From Harringtonia aguacate (taxonomy: Eukaryota; Ascomycota; Sordariomycetes; Ophiostomatales; Ophiostomataceae): DNA of 64,000 nucleotides. The number at the start of each line of letters is the position of its first letter. The stretch's first letter is position 1. This document shows, one piece after another, positions 43,394-53,381 of the stretch. The translations under genes were made by a program, and so were the position numbers. The stretch lies in assembly GCA_014183095.1 (NCBI GenBank), contig JACCPH010000054.1:116578-180577 (forward strand), written 5' to 3'. The notes below the pieces were generated by a model. The model was not told the origin of the DNA. It did no database searches and saw only the letters and a program-made list of their open reading frames with translations.

Positions 43394-43700
43394 GTAAAAA
43401 AGAAAAGGAAGAAAATAGTTGCCGTGAAGTTGGTAGAAGACGATAAGTAGCAAGAGCGAGTAAACTGAACAGATGTTGAGAAGTCAAGGCTTGTCAGAAG
43501 GAAGGCACGAAGTGGCCTGGCCCAATTGGGTATTAGGACTTAACGGTCGCAGCCGCGCAAATTACCACTACATCACAATGGTGTTCCAGGCACTAGCAAA
43601 CTTCGCAGAAGTGGTTGCTTCCCGAAAAGGGTTTGCTTGCTGAGAAGGTTCAACTGCTGCTAAGTGTGATACTGCTCTTGTCCAGCAACATTTAATTACC

Positions 43701-44837
43701 CTAGTAATCCAGCAATTTCCTCCACCATGAAGATGACGAATTTGAAGGCGTACTCTCGTCCTTTTGCCTTGTCCAATCCATGGCTAACAGCTGATTTTTG
43801 AGATCGTTGCCGAAGTAGTCCAAATCTCTGGCACGCCGCAGAAGCATTTTTCGTCTTTCCTTTGACCGGACGCCTAGTCCCGAGAAGAGCTCCTCCGAGT
43901 CGGCAGTTATCATGGTCTGGCGTCGTACCGTGGGGAACTGTGTCAAGTGTGCTAGCGTAACGACATGAACATGCTCCTCCGTCATCTCGTAGTCAGGAAA
44001 GACTCGTGATAGAGAACTTCGTTCCTCTGGATCAACGAGCCCCAGCAACGAAAAGATCCTGTCCCTGGGGTCCATGCATTCTGACCCGCGGTAGTTGACC
44101 AACATGTCGTAGAGTGGCTGGTAGAACTCGGGGTGCTTGTCCATGTGCCGTCCCATCAAAAGCGGCAAAGCGCGGAATGTGCTGGGCTGGTCATGGTACT
44201 CTGCATCAAATTCCGAAATGCCCGCCTCGTAGCAGAGCCTTTCTTTGAAAGAGCTCCAGTTGATTTGGTAGTTGCTGAAGTGGATCTCAACATCGCGACC
44301 CAGGAGGAACTCCTGAATCACCCAATAGCGGGACCAGTATGGACGGTTGGCCAGATCAGCTAGCGATTCTTCCCATTCCAGATTGCTCACATCTATCGTC
44401 TTGACACGAGAGGACGGATCCACGTGCACGTCCTCTGGCAGGCTGACCAGCCCCAGCCAGATGGACACACACGCAGCCTGCTTGTACGTCTCGTCCATGG
44501 TGTTGACCTGGGCACCTTTTTCCTTGTTGCTGCTTTGGTCGATGCAGACGGCGTCGGCCCGTATGTAATACCATTTGGACTGCCCCCTCTCGGCCGCTGT
44601 GCCCAGATAATACAAGCACGACCACAAATTCGGCCTGACGGGGAAACCCTGGCCGTTCAAGTAGATTTCTTCTGATGCATCTTCGTCGCCCCAGGTGTAC
44701 GATGCTGCCGTGTAGGCCGGTGCGTCTTTCCGCTTGAACACCAAAATGTTGAATACCAAAGTCTCGTAGCTGATCGACACAGGCCGGAGCAGCCGGATTT
44801 CGTCCGAACCCAAGGTAGAGTGATGCCTGAACTCCAT
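43701..44837 (-). CDS. HET-domain (heterokaryon incompatibility) protein
   Basis: 378 residues, single exon. HET proteins take part in allorecognition and programmed cell death on hyphal fusion. The three HET blocks are clear: AYTAASYTWGDEDASEEIYL at about 40-59, YYIRADAVCIDQSSNKEKGA with DETYKQAACVSIWLG at about 90-127, and RPYWSRYWVIQEFLLGRDVE at about 164-183. The common follow-on DPRDRIFSLLGLVDP is present near 257. It stops soon after, without the C-terminal G.lG.GP segment seen in many longer HET proteins. It is therefore a short form or a truncated member. Confidence 0.9.
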   Translation of the reverse strand: MEFRHHSTLGSDEIRLLRPVSISYETLVFNILVFKRKDAPAYTAASYTWGDEDASEEIYLNGQGFPVRPNLWSCLYYLGTAAERGQSKWYYIRADAVCIDQSSNKEKGAQVNTMDETYKQAACVSIWLGLVSLPEDVHVDPSSRVKTIDVSNLEWEESLADLANRPYWSRYWVIQEFLLGRDVEIHFSNYQINWSSFKERLCYEAGISEFDAEYHDQPSTFRALPLLMGRHMDKHPEFYQPLYDMLVNYRGSECMDPRDRIFSLLGLVDPEERSSLSRVFPDYEMTEEHVHVVTLAHLTQFPTVRRQTMITADSEELFSGLGVRSKERRKMLLRRARDLDYFGNDLKNQLLAMDWTRQKDESTPSNSSSSWWRKLLDY

Positions 44838-45553
44838 TTAGTTACCACTGGAGTTGCAGCAAATGGGACACAGTAGTATCCTCGGTGAGCATTCAGCAGT
44901 TGACGAGAGGTCGCAAGTTTCGCAATGGAAAGAAATGTTGCTTGGCCGTTCGGCAGTTCAGCCCGCGGTCATGTTGGACTTCATATGGCTGAATTTGTGC
45001 CCAAAAATTTACCATTATCCCACTTTGGGCTGATTGGGCTCAATTGTGCCCATTCAGTCGAGGCGAGGCTGAAGTCCAGAGACCATTACCCCGCATTGAA
45101 ACCGAGACGTGAGTCCCATACATGATACTGTCGTTCTCGCCAGATAAAAATGAAATAAAATGTAAAGGCTTTTTTTTTTCAAAGTATACCTGGAAATTGC
45201 ACATGTTGCTCTGAGGCACTTCGTTAGCGCAAGCCACTGCCTATGAACTATGAAACGGCCAAACCCCGTCATTGCATTTTGAAATAGTTCTGGTTTCTGA
45301 TTCCCTACACAGCTGTTCTACAAGCACCGTAGTGAATCACTTCCAAAAAAGTCAAAACACATAACACAGGCAAAGTGACGCAGGGCTGTGACAAGCTGTA
45401 GTGAATAGTGAGTAGCTGAGGTGTCTTTCACGTGTGCTCTGAACGATGCGTCTATAAAAGGCGGCCAGCCCTCTGTTCTGCTTATCGGTTCTCCAGGTCC
45501 AGACAACAAGAGCAACAGAACAAACAGGAGCAACAGGGGCAACAGAAGCTAAC
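44838..45553. other. Intergenic between HET gene and small ORF
   Basis: Promoter DNA of the HET gene on the left and of the small ORF on the right, with TATAAAAG at 45453-45460. No gene seen. Confidence 0.5.
45453..45460 (+). promoter_or_regulatory. TATA box TATAAAAG
   Basis: Good TATA element 94 bases upstream of the small ORF's ATG. It supports transcription of that ORF but does not prove it. Confidence 0.4.
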
Positions 45554-45754
45554 ATGTGCACCACCCAGAGCATCCAGATCAAGTGCAGTAAAGGCAAGGA
45601 TTGCCCTTACTACTCGGACTCGGTCATCCACACCAACACGGAGGTGATTGAATGCCGCGTTGCGCGGGAGCGGAAGTCTCGATGCTCCCCGATGACGTAT
45701 CTTCCCTCAAAGGTCGATAGCTCAAGCCGCTGCCTAAAGTGTATTCACCTTTAG
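45554..45754 (+). CDS. Small cysteine-containing protein of 66 residues
   Basis: Six Cys residues in 66 (MCTTQSIQIKCSKGKDC start, RCLKCIHL end), no signal peptide, no recognised domain. The opening MC...KC..G.DC resembles short cytosolic fungal unknowns with paired cysteines. A TATA box lies 94 bases upstream and the leader is A-rich (AACAAGAGCAACAGAACAAA). Could be a real small gene or chance. Confidence 0.35.
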   Translation: MCTTQSIQIKCSKGKDCPYYSDSVIHTNTEVIECRVARERKSRCSPMTYLPSKVDSSSRCLKCIHL

Positions 45755-45985
45755 AATGTGGACTATGCCGTCGGGTTCCAGTCAAGCCGAGAACAGCTAA
45801 GAGATGACTTTTGAACTCCATACGCCTCTCGCAGAGCTTTTGCATTGATAAGCGTTGAGTCCTTGCGCAGAATTTCCCAGGGAATGTCCCAAAAATGAAA
45901 TAGAAAAGAAATAAAAAAAAAGAGGAAAGAAATAAAAATCCAAAAAAATCTAACAGTGTGCCAAACATGCTCCACGTGTCTCTTC

Positions 45986-46876
45986 TCAAGCGCCCTCCTG
46001 GAGCTTGAGCGCGTACATCTTGACCGGAAGCAGCTGGGCCTCAGGCGGAAACCCGCGCTGCATCTCGGACCGCACGACGCGGAAGCCGGCTTCGGCGAAG
46101 AGGGCAAGGAACGACCTGTCGGATCTGGGAAGACAGTTAGCTAGCTGGTGATTTCAGCTTGACACGAGAGACGCACCGCGTGACGCTGCTGTCGACACTG
46201 TCAAAGTCGTCGTGGCCCGTCGACGTGAGGTTCTCCTTGATCACCACGATGCCTGTGCGCGGCTCCAGCACCGTCCGGCAGCGCCGCAAGAACGCCACCA
46301 GCTGCTCATCGTTGAGGTAGCCGGTGCACCACTGGGCCCAGATGATGCCGTAGGGGCCGTCGTCAGAGCCGTCAGGGCTGCTTTCTGCTGCTGCTGCTGC
46401 TGTTGTTGTTGCTGTCTTGGCTTCTGTCTCGGTCACCGCCGCCACCGTCCCTGCCGGGTCCCAGCCCTCCAGGCCTACGTTGAACACGTGACGCACACCT
46501 AGCCGGTCTCGGAGCGCCGCCGTGAACTTGGCCACGGGCTCGATCACGTCCACCTCCTCAGCCACGTCGAGCAGCAGGCCTTCGGTCACGCGGCCGATCC
46601 TGGCGGTCAGCTCAGTAGCCCCAGTAGACCACCCCCCCAGCCTGACAGAATGGCCTCCACTCACCCTGCCCCTCCCTCCAGCGCCCGCGCCACTCGCCGC
46701 ATCCCCGGCTTGCTGCCGATGCCCAGCTTGGCGAGGAAGCTGCGCGAGCCGCGCAGGTCGGCGCGCGACACAAACGCGAAGCCGCCCAGCATGCCGTCGT
46801 TGTCGGCGCTGACGGCCTCCCAGTAGCGGCGGGCGTCGTCGTTGTTGACGCGGGCTTCGGGGCGTCTGCTGGCCAT
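45986..46876 (-). CDS. TAE1: Protein N-terminal methyltransferase (NTMT1/Tae1 type)
   Basis: SAM-dependent alpha-N-methyltransferase that methylates the exposed N-terminus of proteins with the X-P-K-type motif, including ribosomal proteins. Exons on the minus strand are 46876-46665, 46599-46177 and 46124-45986, giving 257 residues. The splices restore GGAGIGRVTEGLLL (SAM-binding motif I, about 68-81) and SSVTRSDRSFLALFAEAGFR. Further family marks are ARRYWEAVSADNDGMLGGF near the N-terminus, IIWAQWCTGYLNDEQLVAFL, VVIKENL and DDFDSVDSSVTR. A Thr/Ala/Glu low-complexity loop near 120-145 interrupts the fold. The match is strong across the whole protein. Confidence 0.9.
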
Positions 46877-47155
46877 GGCTGCGGGTAGGTTGTATGTGTG
46901 TGTGTGTGCGTATGTGAGAGAAGAGGTGGGAAATGAGAGAATTCTGCCGATTTGGCTGATGTGGGCGGACGCCAAAAGTGGTGGCGTTTTTGTTAAGGCC
47001 GATATCACTCGCTCTTTCCCCAGGCTGCGTCTGGTGGGCACCTTCCCAAAGAGAGCAGTGCATTTTTTGGGGTCATTTATATATGTCCGAAACTCTGCTC
47101 AATTCTCGACATCGCCAACTATTGAATTTCACTATTTCCTGTGACTCCCCCCCCT

Positions 47156-47947
47156 CTATTGTATCAGGGCGCCGCCGTCCGATGACGCGATCGTGCCCGT
47201 CACAAAGCGGTCCTTCATCAGCCAGAGGTACGCCTCGGCGACGTCCACGGCGGAGCCGACGGAGCCGACAGGCAGCTTCTTGGCTATGTCGAGGAGGGCG
47301 TTTTGCTCGTCGGCGGGCATGCCGCTCCAGAGTTCGGTGTGCACCATGCCGGGCTTGACAATGTTGACGCGGATGGGCGCCATGTCGACAGCCAGCGAGC
47401 GCGTCAGCGTGATGAGGCCGCCGATGTGGTAGTTGGTTGCGGTCCAGCCGGGGATGGGCCGGTCGGCCGAGGCGCCCGTCGTCAGCGTCAATGACGAGCC
47501 TGTGTCCTTGGGCAGGTACCCCAGCGCCACCTTGGCCACCAGGATGGGCACCCCCATGCGCAGGTGCGCACCGTCCATGATGTTTTCTGTCGTCGCCGTC
47601 TTGAGCGATGCCATCCCGGTTACCCGACCGGCGGTGATGACGACATGGTGCACGGCCGGGCCGTACGCCGGCGATGATGCCGTCGCCGTCCGGAACAGGT
47701 CCTCGAGGCGTGCCTCGCAGTCCTTGGTGTCGAGGTCGCACGCCAGGCCCTGCACGGTCGCGTCGGCGCCGTACAGCGCCTTGAGCTTGTCGACCGCCTT
47801 CTCGACGCGTGCCGGGTTCGACGACGAGATGGTCACGGCGGCGCCTTCGGCAAGCGCACCCTCGGCCACGCCAAAACCGATGCCCGACGAGCCGCCGAGG
47901 ACCAGGACGTGCTTGCCCTGCAGCTTCCGGAACGTGTTGGGGGCCAT
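47156..47947 (-). CDS. Short-chain dehydrogenase/reductase-like protein lacking YxxxK
   Basis: 263 residues, Rossmann-fold SDR. The nucleotide motif GGSSGIG is at 18-24, with ITAGRVTG in place of the usual NNAG. Alignment of NYHIGGLITLTRSLA with the usual YxxxKxxxxxLTRxLA block shows the catalytic Tyr replaced by Thr and Lys by Ile. Normal redox catalysis by this active site is therefore doubtful. A group of fungal SDRs shares this kind of divergence and the ending RVNIVKPGMVHTELW. The start at 47947 was chosen as the closest to the fold. TATAAAG lies about 100 bases upstream, on the minus strand. Confidence 0.85.
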   Translation of the reverse strand: MAPNTFRKLQGKHVLVLGGSSGIGFGVAEGALAEGAAVTISSSNPARVEKAVDKLKALYGADATVQGLACDLDTKDCEARLEDLFRTATASSPAYGPAVHHVVITAGRVTGMASLKTATTENIMDGAHLRMGVPILVAKVALGYLPKDTGSSLTLTTGASADRPIPGWTATNYHIGGLITLTRSLAVDMAPIRVNIVKPGMVHTELWSGMPADEQNALLDIAKKLPVGSVGSAVDVAEAYLWLMKDRFVTGTIASSDGGALIQ

Positions 47948-50804
47948 TGCGGTGAAAGCGGTGCGAGAAGAAATGTGGCGTGTCTTGGCGATGGACCGTC
48001 GGGGAACAACAGCAGGTTGCCCCTTCTGGGAACACATCTGCGTCCTTTATAGGCACCCGCACGCCAGAGATGCTCATATATCCGCTAGCTCGGTTTCCTA
48101 AACAGGCCAAACAGGACGGTGGCTATCCGTGAAAGCGGCAGTATGGCGCAAACTCCGGCTGCTAACTTCGTCAACGTCTGGCAGACCGCCGAAATTTCCG
48201 CCAAAGTCCGAGTTCCACCATGGCAACATGCAGGAGAATCCTACAACACGCAACTCATCTCGCACTTTGCGGGGATGTTATCTCCATTCACATTTGTCGG
48301 TGTGGCCTGCCAGCATTTCGAGCTTCGTCGTGCGATGTATGTCAATGGACATGCGCTCAAGAAGAGCGTTGTCGCGGTCCATTCCTCTCTTTCTGCATTC
48401 CCGCGAATGAAGCTGCATGTTGCCGTTTGGAAGCTCTCCATTTCGGTCAGAATTGGAAGATCTGGGAAGAGGAAATTGGATGAAGGCTTCCCACGCGGAG
48501 AGAAGACCTCATAACTCATCAAAAGCGGCATTCACTCACAAAGCAGAATCATGAGCCCAGCCGTAGGGGGATGTCCGCCTCCTGGCGGCTATTGTAATGA
48601 CCTTCACAGAGGTACATTTTACTTGTAAACAAGTGCAGATCGACTGCTGTCTGCGTCCGAAACAGCCGCTACATGTTTAGGAAAGGATCGGCGCTCGGTA
48701 TACATGTCACATTGACGGACCCCTTCTCGTTCTCCTGTCTGAGCCAATGGTTGTGGATGTCTATGTGTTTTAGTTTTTATGATGTTGTGGGCTTGGTCGA
48801 AGTCACCATGTCTACTGTTGTCGTATTATCACAAAAGACGGGAAGCGTTGCTGGAAGCCGTAGATCAAGTTCTGTTAGGAGCCGGCAGAGAAACATTGCC
48901 CTTTTTTCCGCTGTCGAGAAAGTGCACGGCGTCGCTTGATAAGCGTGATGTTAGCCGTCTTACACTATATGCAGTTGCCGACATACTCTTCACAGAACTC
49001 CATTACACTTGGACAATTAAATGAACCGATGTCAGGAACTGATTAGAAAATGGCAAGTCTTTGTTGAAGCCGGCAATGTACAAGATTTAGACTTGACTGG
49101 TAAGGTTGACGAGAAGAATACGGATTAGTGTTCGTTGGCGAGTAGGGTCTGAGTTGGTGAACAGTTTAATCCAACGAGTACGTAAAACATCTTGATTCAT
49201 CGCATGGCCCTCAAGGCCAGCCTTAACGGGAAGTAAATTCGCAAGCTCAACATCTTTTCTTTTATTCCTACCTTTCCTTTACCTTACGAGGCCCTCCGGA
49301 CTGCACATCAACGGGTCCGGGTGGACTCAGCAGCGGTCAGCTTGAGTGGGGCTACAAAGGGCCAGTGGCCTCGAGCAGGAAGAGGGCTGTCCACGTGCAG
49401 AGTGGCAGGTCCAGGCAGGTCCGTGGTGCCAACGTGCAAGCATCGCATCGTGCGTAGCACGACTTGTTTTACCTCAGCTTCCTGTCATTTTACAAAGTTA
49501 CTATTTTGGGTGTCTCAATTCTATACCATTTCCACCACCCTCTACCCCTACTTTACACCATTACAACTGTTGACGTCAGTGATGTATCCACAGCGAAAAC
49601 ACTAACAACCGCGAAAAGTCGGTGAATCCTCGTTTCTTTCCCTTTTCGTTTCGCCAAAAGGAAGGTATTTGAGAGTTGGCTTCCTTTTACAATTGATCCT
49701 CTCGTCGATTTGAAGACTCAGCTTCCACTTAACGGCTTACTACGACGATTTTGTAAAAAAACTCAACTAGCCCGTTAACTCTCTTCCGCGTAGGACGAAG
49801 GACTTGGAAGAGACAATACTGGTATACTAGGCAGTAACACACAGTGATAAAAGAGCTTGATGCAAAGAGCCAATGGCCTACGTGTACAGAGGAGTAGGTG
49901 TACGGGCATGTGGTTTCGGCTTAGCTTCTTACACTTGGTTTAGACTTCTAGGTATTGTGGTTACTACTAGGTGGACTACCCTGATGAATAGAGAAGTGAT
50001 ACACGCAAATCTCTCGCTTATCCCGTCGTATACCTTTTTAGGAGGTGGATCACGCCAAGGGATACTTGTCCCGTGCGGGTGGCTGACGTCAAAACTATGT
50101 AAATAATAATAATATTTTAGTTCAAAGCCATAGATAGCCTTACAAGGCTTACCTTATAATATCCAGCCCTACGTCTCCGTGACTAAACCAGCCTCCTGCT
50201 TTCTTTTATTCTTACCTCTCAACACTTCGGGACCGCTGCAGTTTGTGAATAACAAATGGCCACGGGACAGGAAAGACTGAGGAAAGCAGGGACGAGAAGA
50301 AGGAGTGTGTGGAGTGGAGACCGAAATATTGAGCTAGAAAAGGAGTGCGTGAGCCGTCCCGTGTTCATTACCTGGTCTCATTTTCGCAGTCATTATCGCC
50401 CGGGTTTCGGCCTCGAATCTGGGCCAAGCGTCCTCCGAGAAGGGCCAGCCCACCAACCATTTGCTATCCACAGTGATGAACTCACGTAGTTTGCATATTG
50501 TACCCATAATAGGAAGTAGATGCCCGCCTTCCGATCTAAAAAACGCGGTGATCCCTGCCGTTTCTCACTGAGTTTGAGACACTGTCTCTCGAGGTGCCTC
50601 TTTAGTGTGAAATCGTATCGTGCGCATATAGGAAAAGCAGGTGTGGTTGGCTATTTCCATTCCATGGCTCTCTTACCATTAGATGGCAATTTATGTGACC
50701 TGCTCGTATATGTATGTGCCCCCCCTTCCCGTCCCCTTTTTTTTTTCCCGCCCTGGTCTGGTCTTTGTCTCCTCGTACTCTCCTGTTCATTTTAAACTTG
50801 GGCC
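47948..50804. other. 2.9 kb gene-poor, AT-richer region
   Basis: Contains the SDR promoter at the left (TATAAAG on minus at 48045-48051) and the cyclase promoter at the right, with C and T runs near 50720-50750. Between them no frame longer than about 130 codons is convincing. Two related pyrimidine-rich strings (TTCTTTTATTCCTACCT near 49256 and TTCTTTTATTCTTACCT near 50200) lie about 0.94 kb apart. They could be remains of a mobile element, but no open transposon frame is visible. Confidence 0.45.
48045..48051 (-). promoter_or_regulatory. TATA box TATAAAG of the SDR gene
   Basis: TATAAAG on the minus strand about 100 bases upstream of the chosen ATG. Confidence 0.45.
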
Positions 50805-53003
50805 ATGCCTTGTCCGTCTTCTTCAGACGCAGTGGCTGCTGCCGTGGAGCGGGCCAGGCAGGCCATTTCTGAGGCTGCCCAGTATGCCTGGAACCTCTTG
50901 CGGCCGGAAGGCCACTGGCATGGCGAGATCAACGCCAACATTGCCAACACGGCGCAGCACGTCTTTTTCTACCAGTCTCTTCTCGCATACAAGGATGGTG
51001 GAAAAAAGCACGAAAAGCAGGCAGACCAGGCGACAACGCACATCCCCGACGCCGACCTCTACCGCCGCTACCTCCTCGCTCACCAGTGCCCGGACGACGG
51101 GTCCTGGGCGCTGGCCACCGACCTGCCCGGCGACCTGTCGACGACCTGCGAGGTGTACCTGGCGCTCAAGATTCTCGGCGTCCCGGCAGACGACGTGCGG
51201 ATGAGAAAGGCAGCCGTCTTTGTGCGGGCGCACGGCGGACTGGCCCGCGTGCGCGTGCTGACGCGCTACTAGCTGGCGGCCTTTGGCCTCTTCCCCTGGG
51301 CCGCCACGCAGCTGCTGCCGGTGGAGCTGATCCTGCTGCCGTCGTCGGCGCCCGTCAGCATCTACCACCTGGCGTCGTGGGCGCGGTCGACGACGGTGCC
51401 GCTGCTGCTGACGGCGCACCACCAGCCCATCTTTGCGCTGCCCAACGGACGGCGACCGCAGAACGACTTCCTGGACGAGCTGTGGGTGGATCCATGCGAG
51501 CCGGCCGGGGCAGGATGGCTGGGCCCCCTGCTGGCCCCCCTGCTGGCGCCGGTTTCGCGCACGTTGGGCTGGTCGGCCGACGTGCTGCTGCGGCACAACC
51601 CGCTGTGCGGGCTGGCGCGGCGGCGGTGTGTGCAGTGGATTCTGGAGCGGCAGGAGCCGACAGGCGACTGGGCCGGGATCACGCCGCCCATACACGCGAG
51701 CCTGCGGGCGCTGCTGCTCGAGGGCTACGGGCTGGACAGCCGGCCGGTGCGGCTGGGCATCGAGGCGCTGGAGCGGTTTGCATGGACGGAGACGGATGCG
51801 ACCACCGGTCTGGCCCACAAGCAGCTGCAGTCGTCGGTGTCGCCGGTGTGGGACACGGTGTTGATGGTGCACGGGCTGTGCGACGCCAGCAGCGCCGGCC
51901 CGGCCATCCTGTCCAAGCAAGACCCCCGGCTGCAGCGTGCCTGGCGGTGGATCGCGGGCCGGCAGATCCGCCACCCCACGGCCGGCGACTGGCGCGTGGC
52001 GCGGCCGAATGTCGCCGCCGGCGGCTGGTCGTTTGAGTACCACAACAACTGGTACCCGGATGTGGACGACTCGGCCGCGGCTCTGCTGGCTCTGCTGCAG
52101 CAGGACGGCAGCCCGGACCCTTCATCGTTCGCCGACGACGACGACGACGACGATGGCTGCGGCGTCGTGGTCCGGGCCGCCACTTGGCTGCGCGGCATGC
52201 AGTCTGCCGACGGCGGCTGGGCCGGCTTCGACGCGGACAACAACCACCTCTGGCTGAACCGGCTGCCCTTCAGCGACATGGAGGCGCTGTGCGATCCGTC
52301 CACGCCCGACGTCACGGGTCGCGTGCTGGAGGCGTTTGGGACGCTGCTGCTGCAGACGGCCGAGAAGAGCAGCAGCAGCAGTGCCGCTCACCACCCGCCG
52401 TTCCGCACGTCTCTGCTTCAGCCGTGCCGGCGCGGCATTGCCTTCCTGCAGACCCAGCAGGAGTCGTTTGGCGGCTGGTTTGGCCGCTGGGGTGTCAACT
52501 ATCTGTTTGGCACGTGCAACGTGCTGCGCGGCTTGGCCTACTTTGTGCACGACACCGACGACGGCACCGCCCGCGCGGCCCGGACCATGATGGCCACCGG
52601 CGCGGCCTGGCTCCGCCGCGTGCAGAACCTCGACGGCGGCTGGGGCGAGTCGACGCTGTCGTATGGCAACATTGAGCTCGCTGGTCGCGGCCCGTCTACG
52701 CCTTCGCAGACGTCCTGGGTCCTCATGGCCCTCCTGGCTGCCGGGGCCTCTCCGTCAGACCCGGCCGTGCTGACCGGCATCGCCTGGCTTCTGGAAAATC
52801 AAACAGACCGGCCACAGAACGACTCCAGAGGCGGCAGTGGTGCCTGTGGTGCCTCCTGGCCCGAGCCGCTGTACACAGCCACGGGATTCCCTAACGAGTA
52901 CTACATTCAGTACACACTGTACCGGCATTACTATCCGCTGATGGCGCTCGGACGGTTTATCCGGGCGGCCGAGACGGCCAAAGAAGGAGAGGACAGGGAT
53001 TGA
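50805..53003 (+). pseudogene. SHC: Squalene-hopene cyclase-like gene with one in-frame TAG
   Basis: Bacterial-type class II triterpene cyclase, which would protonate and cyclise squalene to hopene-type products. The frame runs 733 codons from 50805 to TGA at 53003 with a single TAG at 51270-51272 (codon 156). The frame is unbroken and family-like on both sides of the stop: FVRAHGGLARVRVLTRY before and LAAFGLFPWAATQLLP after. Homologues have Trp or Tyr at that place. The acid motif DVDDSA is at 419-424. QW-type repeats are present (ADGGWAGFDADN, QQESFGGWFGRWGVNYLFGT, NLDGGWGES), as is the ending EYYIQYTLYRHYYPLMALGR. No intron fits over the TAG without deleting conserved sequence. It is a recently broken gene, a sequencing error, or a readthrough case. 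Fungal SHCs are thought to derive from bacteria. Confidence 0.85.
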
Positions 53004-53381
53004 GGCGAAGTTGTTGACAGTTTCCATCTCCCCGGCTTTTGTTTAGTATGAATACATATGTGCAAACTAGCTCGAACAAATTCAAGCTTAAATGGACATG
53101 ACGCCTTGGCAAGTGAGCAAGAATTGGAGTGCCGAGACAGTCAATGCGTCGGCTGTTCCCCTTGGGCGCTTTGGGAATGGCTGCGCTGGAGCTTAGCCCA
53201 GCCTAGCAGCCCCCCCAGCCGTGCCTCCAGTTTGGTCCACGACGCTATGCCCAATCAGGAAGCACCTTCCAGCGCTCACATCAGACTGGTGTTCTATTCT
53301 TGCAGGAATGCTTTTTTTCCCCTCATTCCCTTTGCCATTAATATGCGCAACATTGCCTGCAGCCTGCCTGCGATTGATACC
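53004..53381. other. Intergenic, promoter of the carboxypeptidase gene
   Basis: No gene. A second in-frame ATG at 53343 would lengthen the carboxypeptidase N-terminus by 13 residues and spoil its signal peptide. Confidence 0.5.

Larger units (their letters stand above)
42309..43700. other. Gene-poor region with a possible fragment and TAA microsatellite
   Basis: Apart from the weak frame at 42586-43056, nothing coding is supported. It has short imperfect repeats based on ACTGTCRGA near 42720-42760, a TAA trinucleotide tract at 43371-43393, and AT-rich DNA. Confidence 0.5.

Noticed and set aside
48119..48514. 131-codon plus frame after the SDR
   Set aside because: No domain, overlapped by similar-length frames on other phases, poor codon use.
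51230..51272. Intron that would remove the TAG in the cyclase
   Set aside because: Any GT donor upstream would delete the conserved FVRAHGGLARVRVLTR segment, and short options are below plausible intron length.
50823..52043. 406-codon minus frame over the cyclase
   Set aside because: Shadow; it does not contain cyclase or other motifs.
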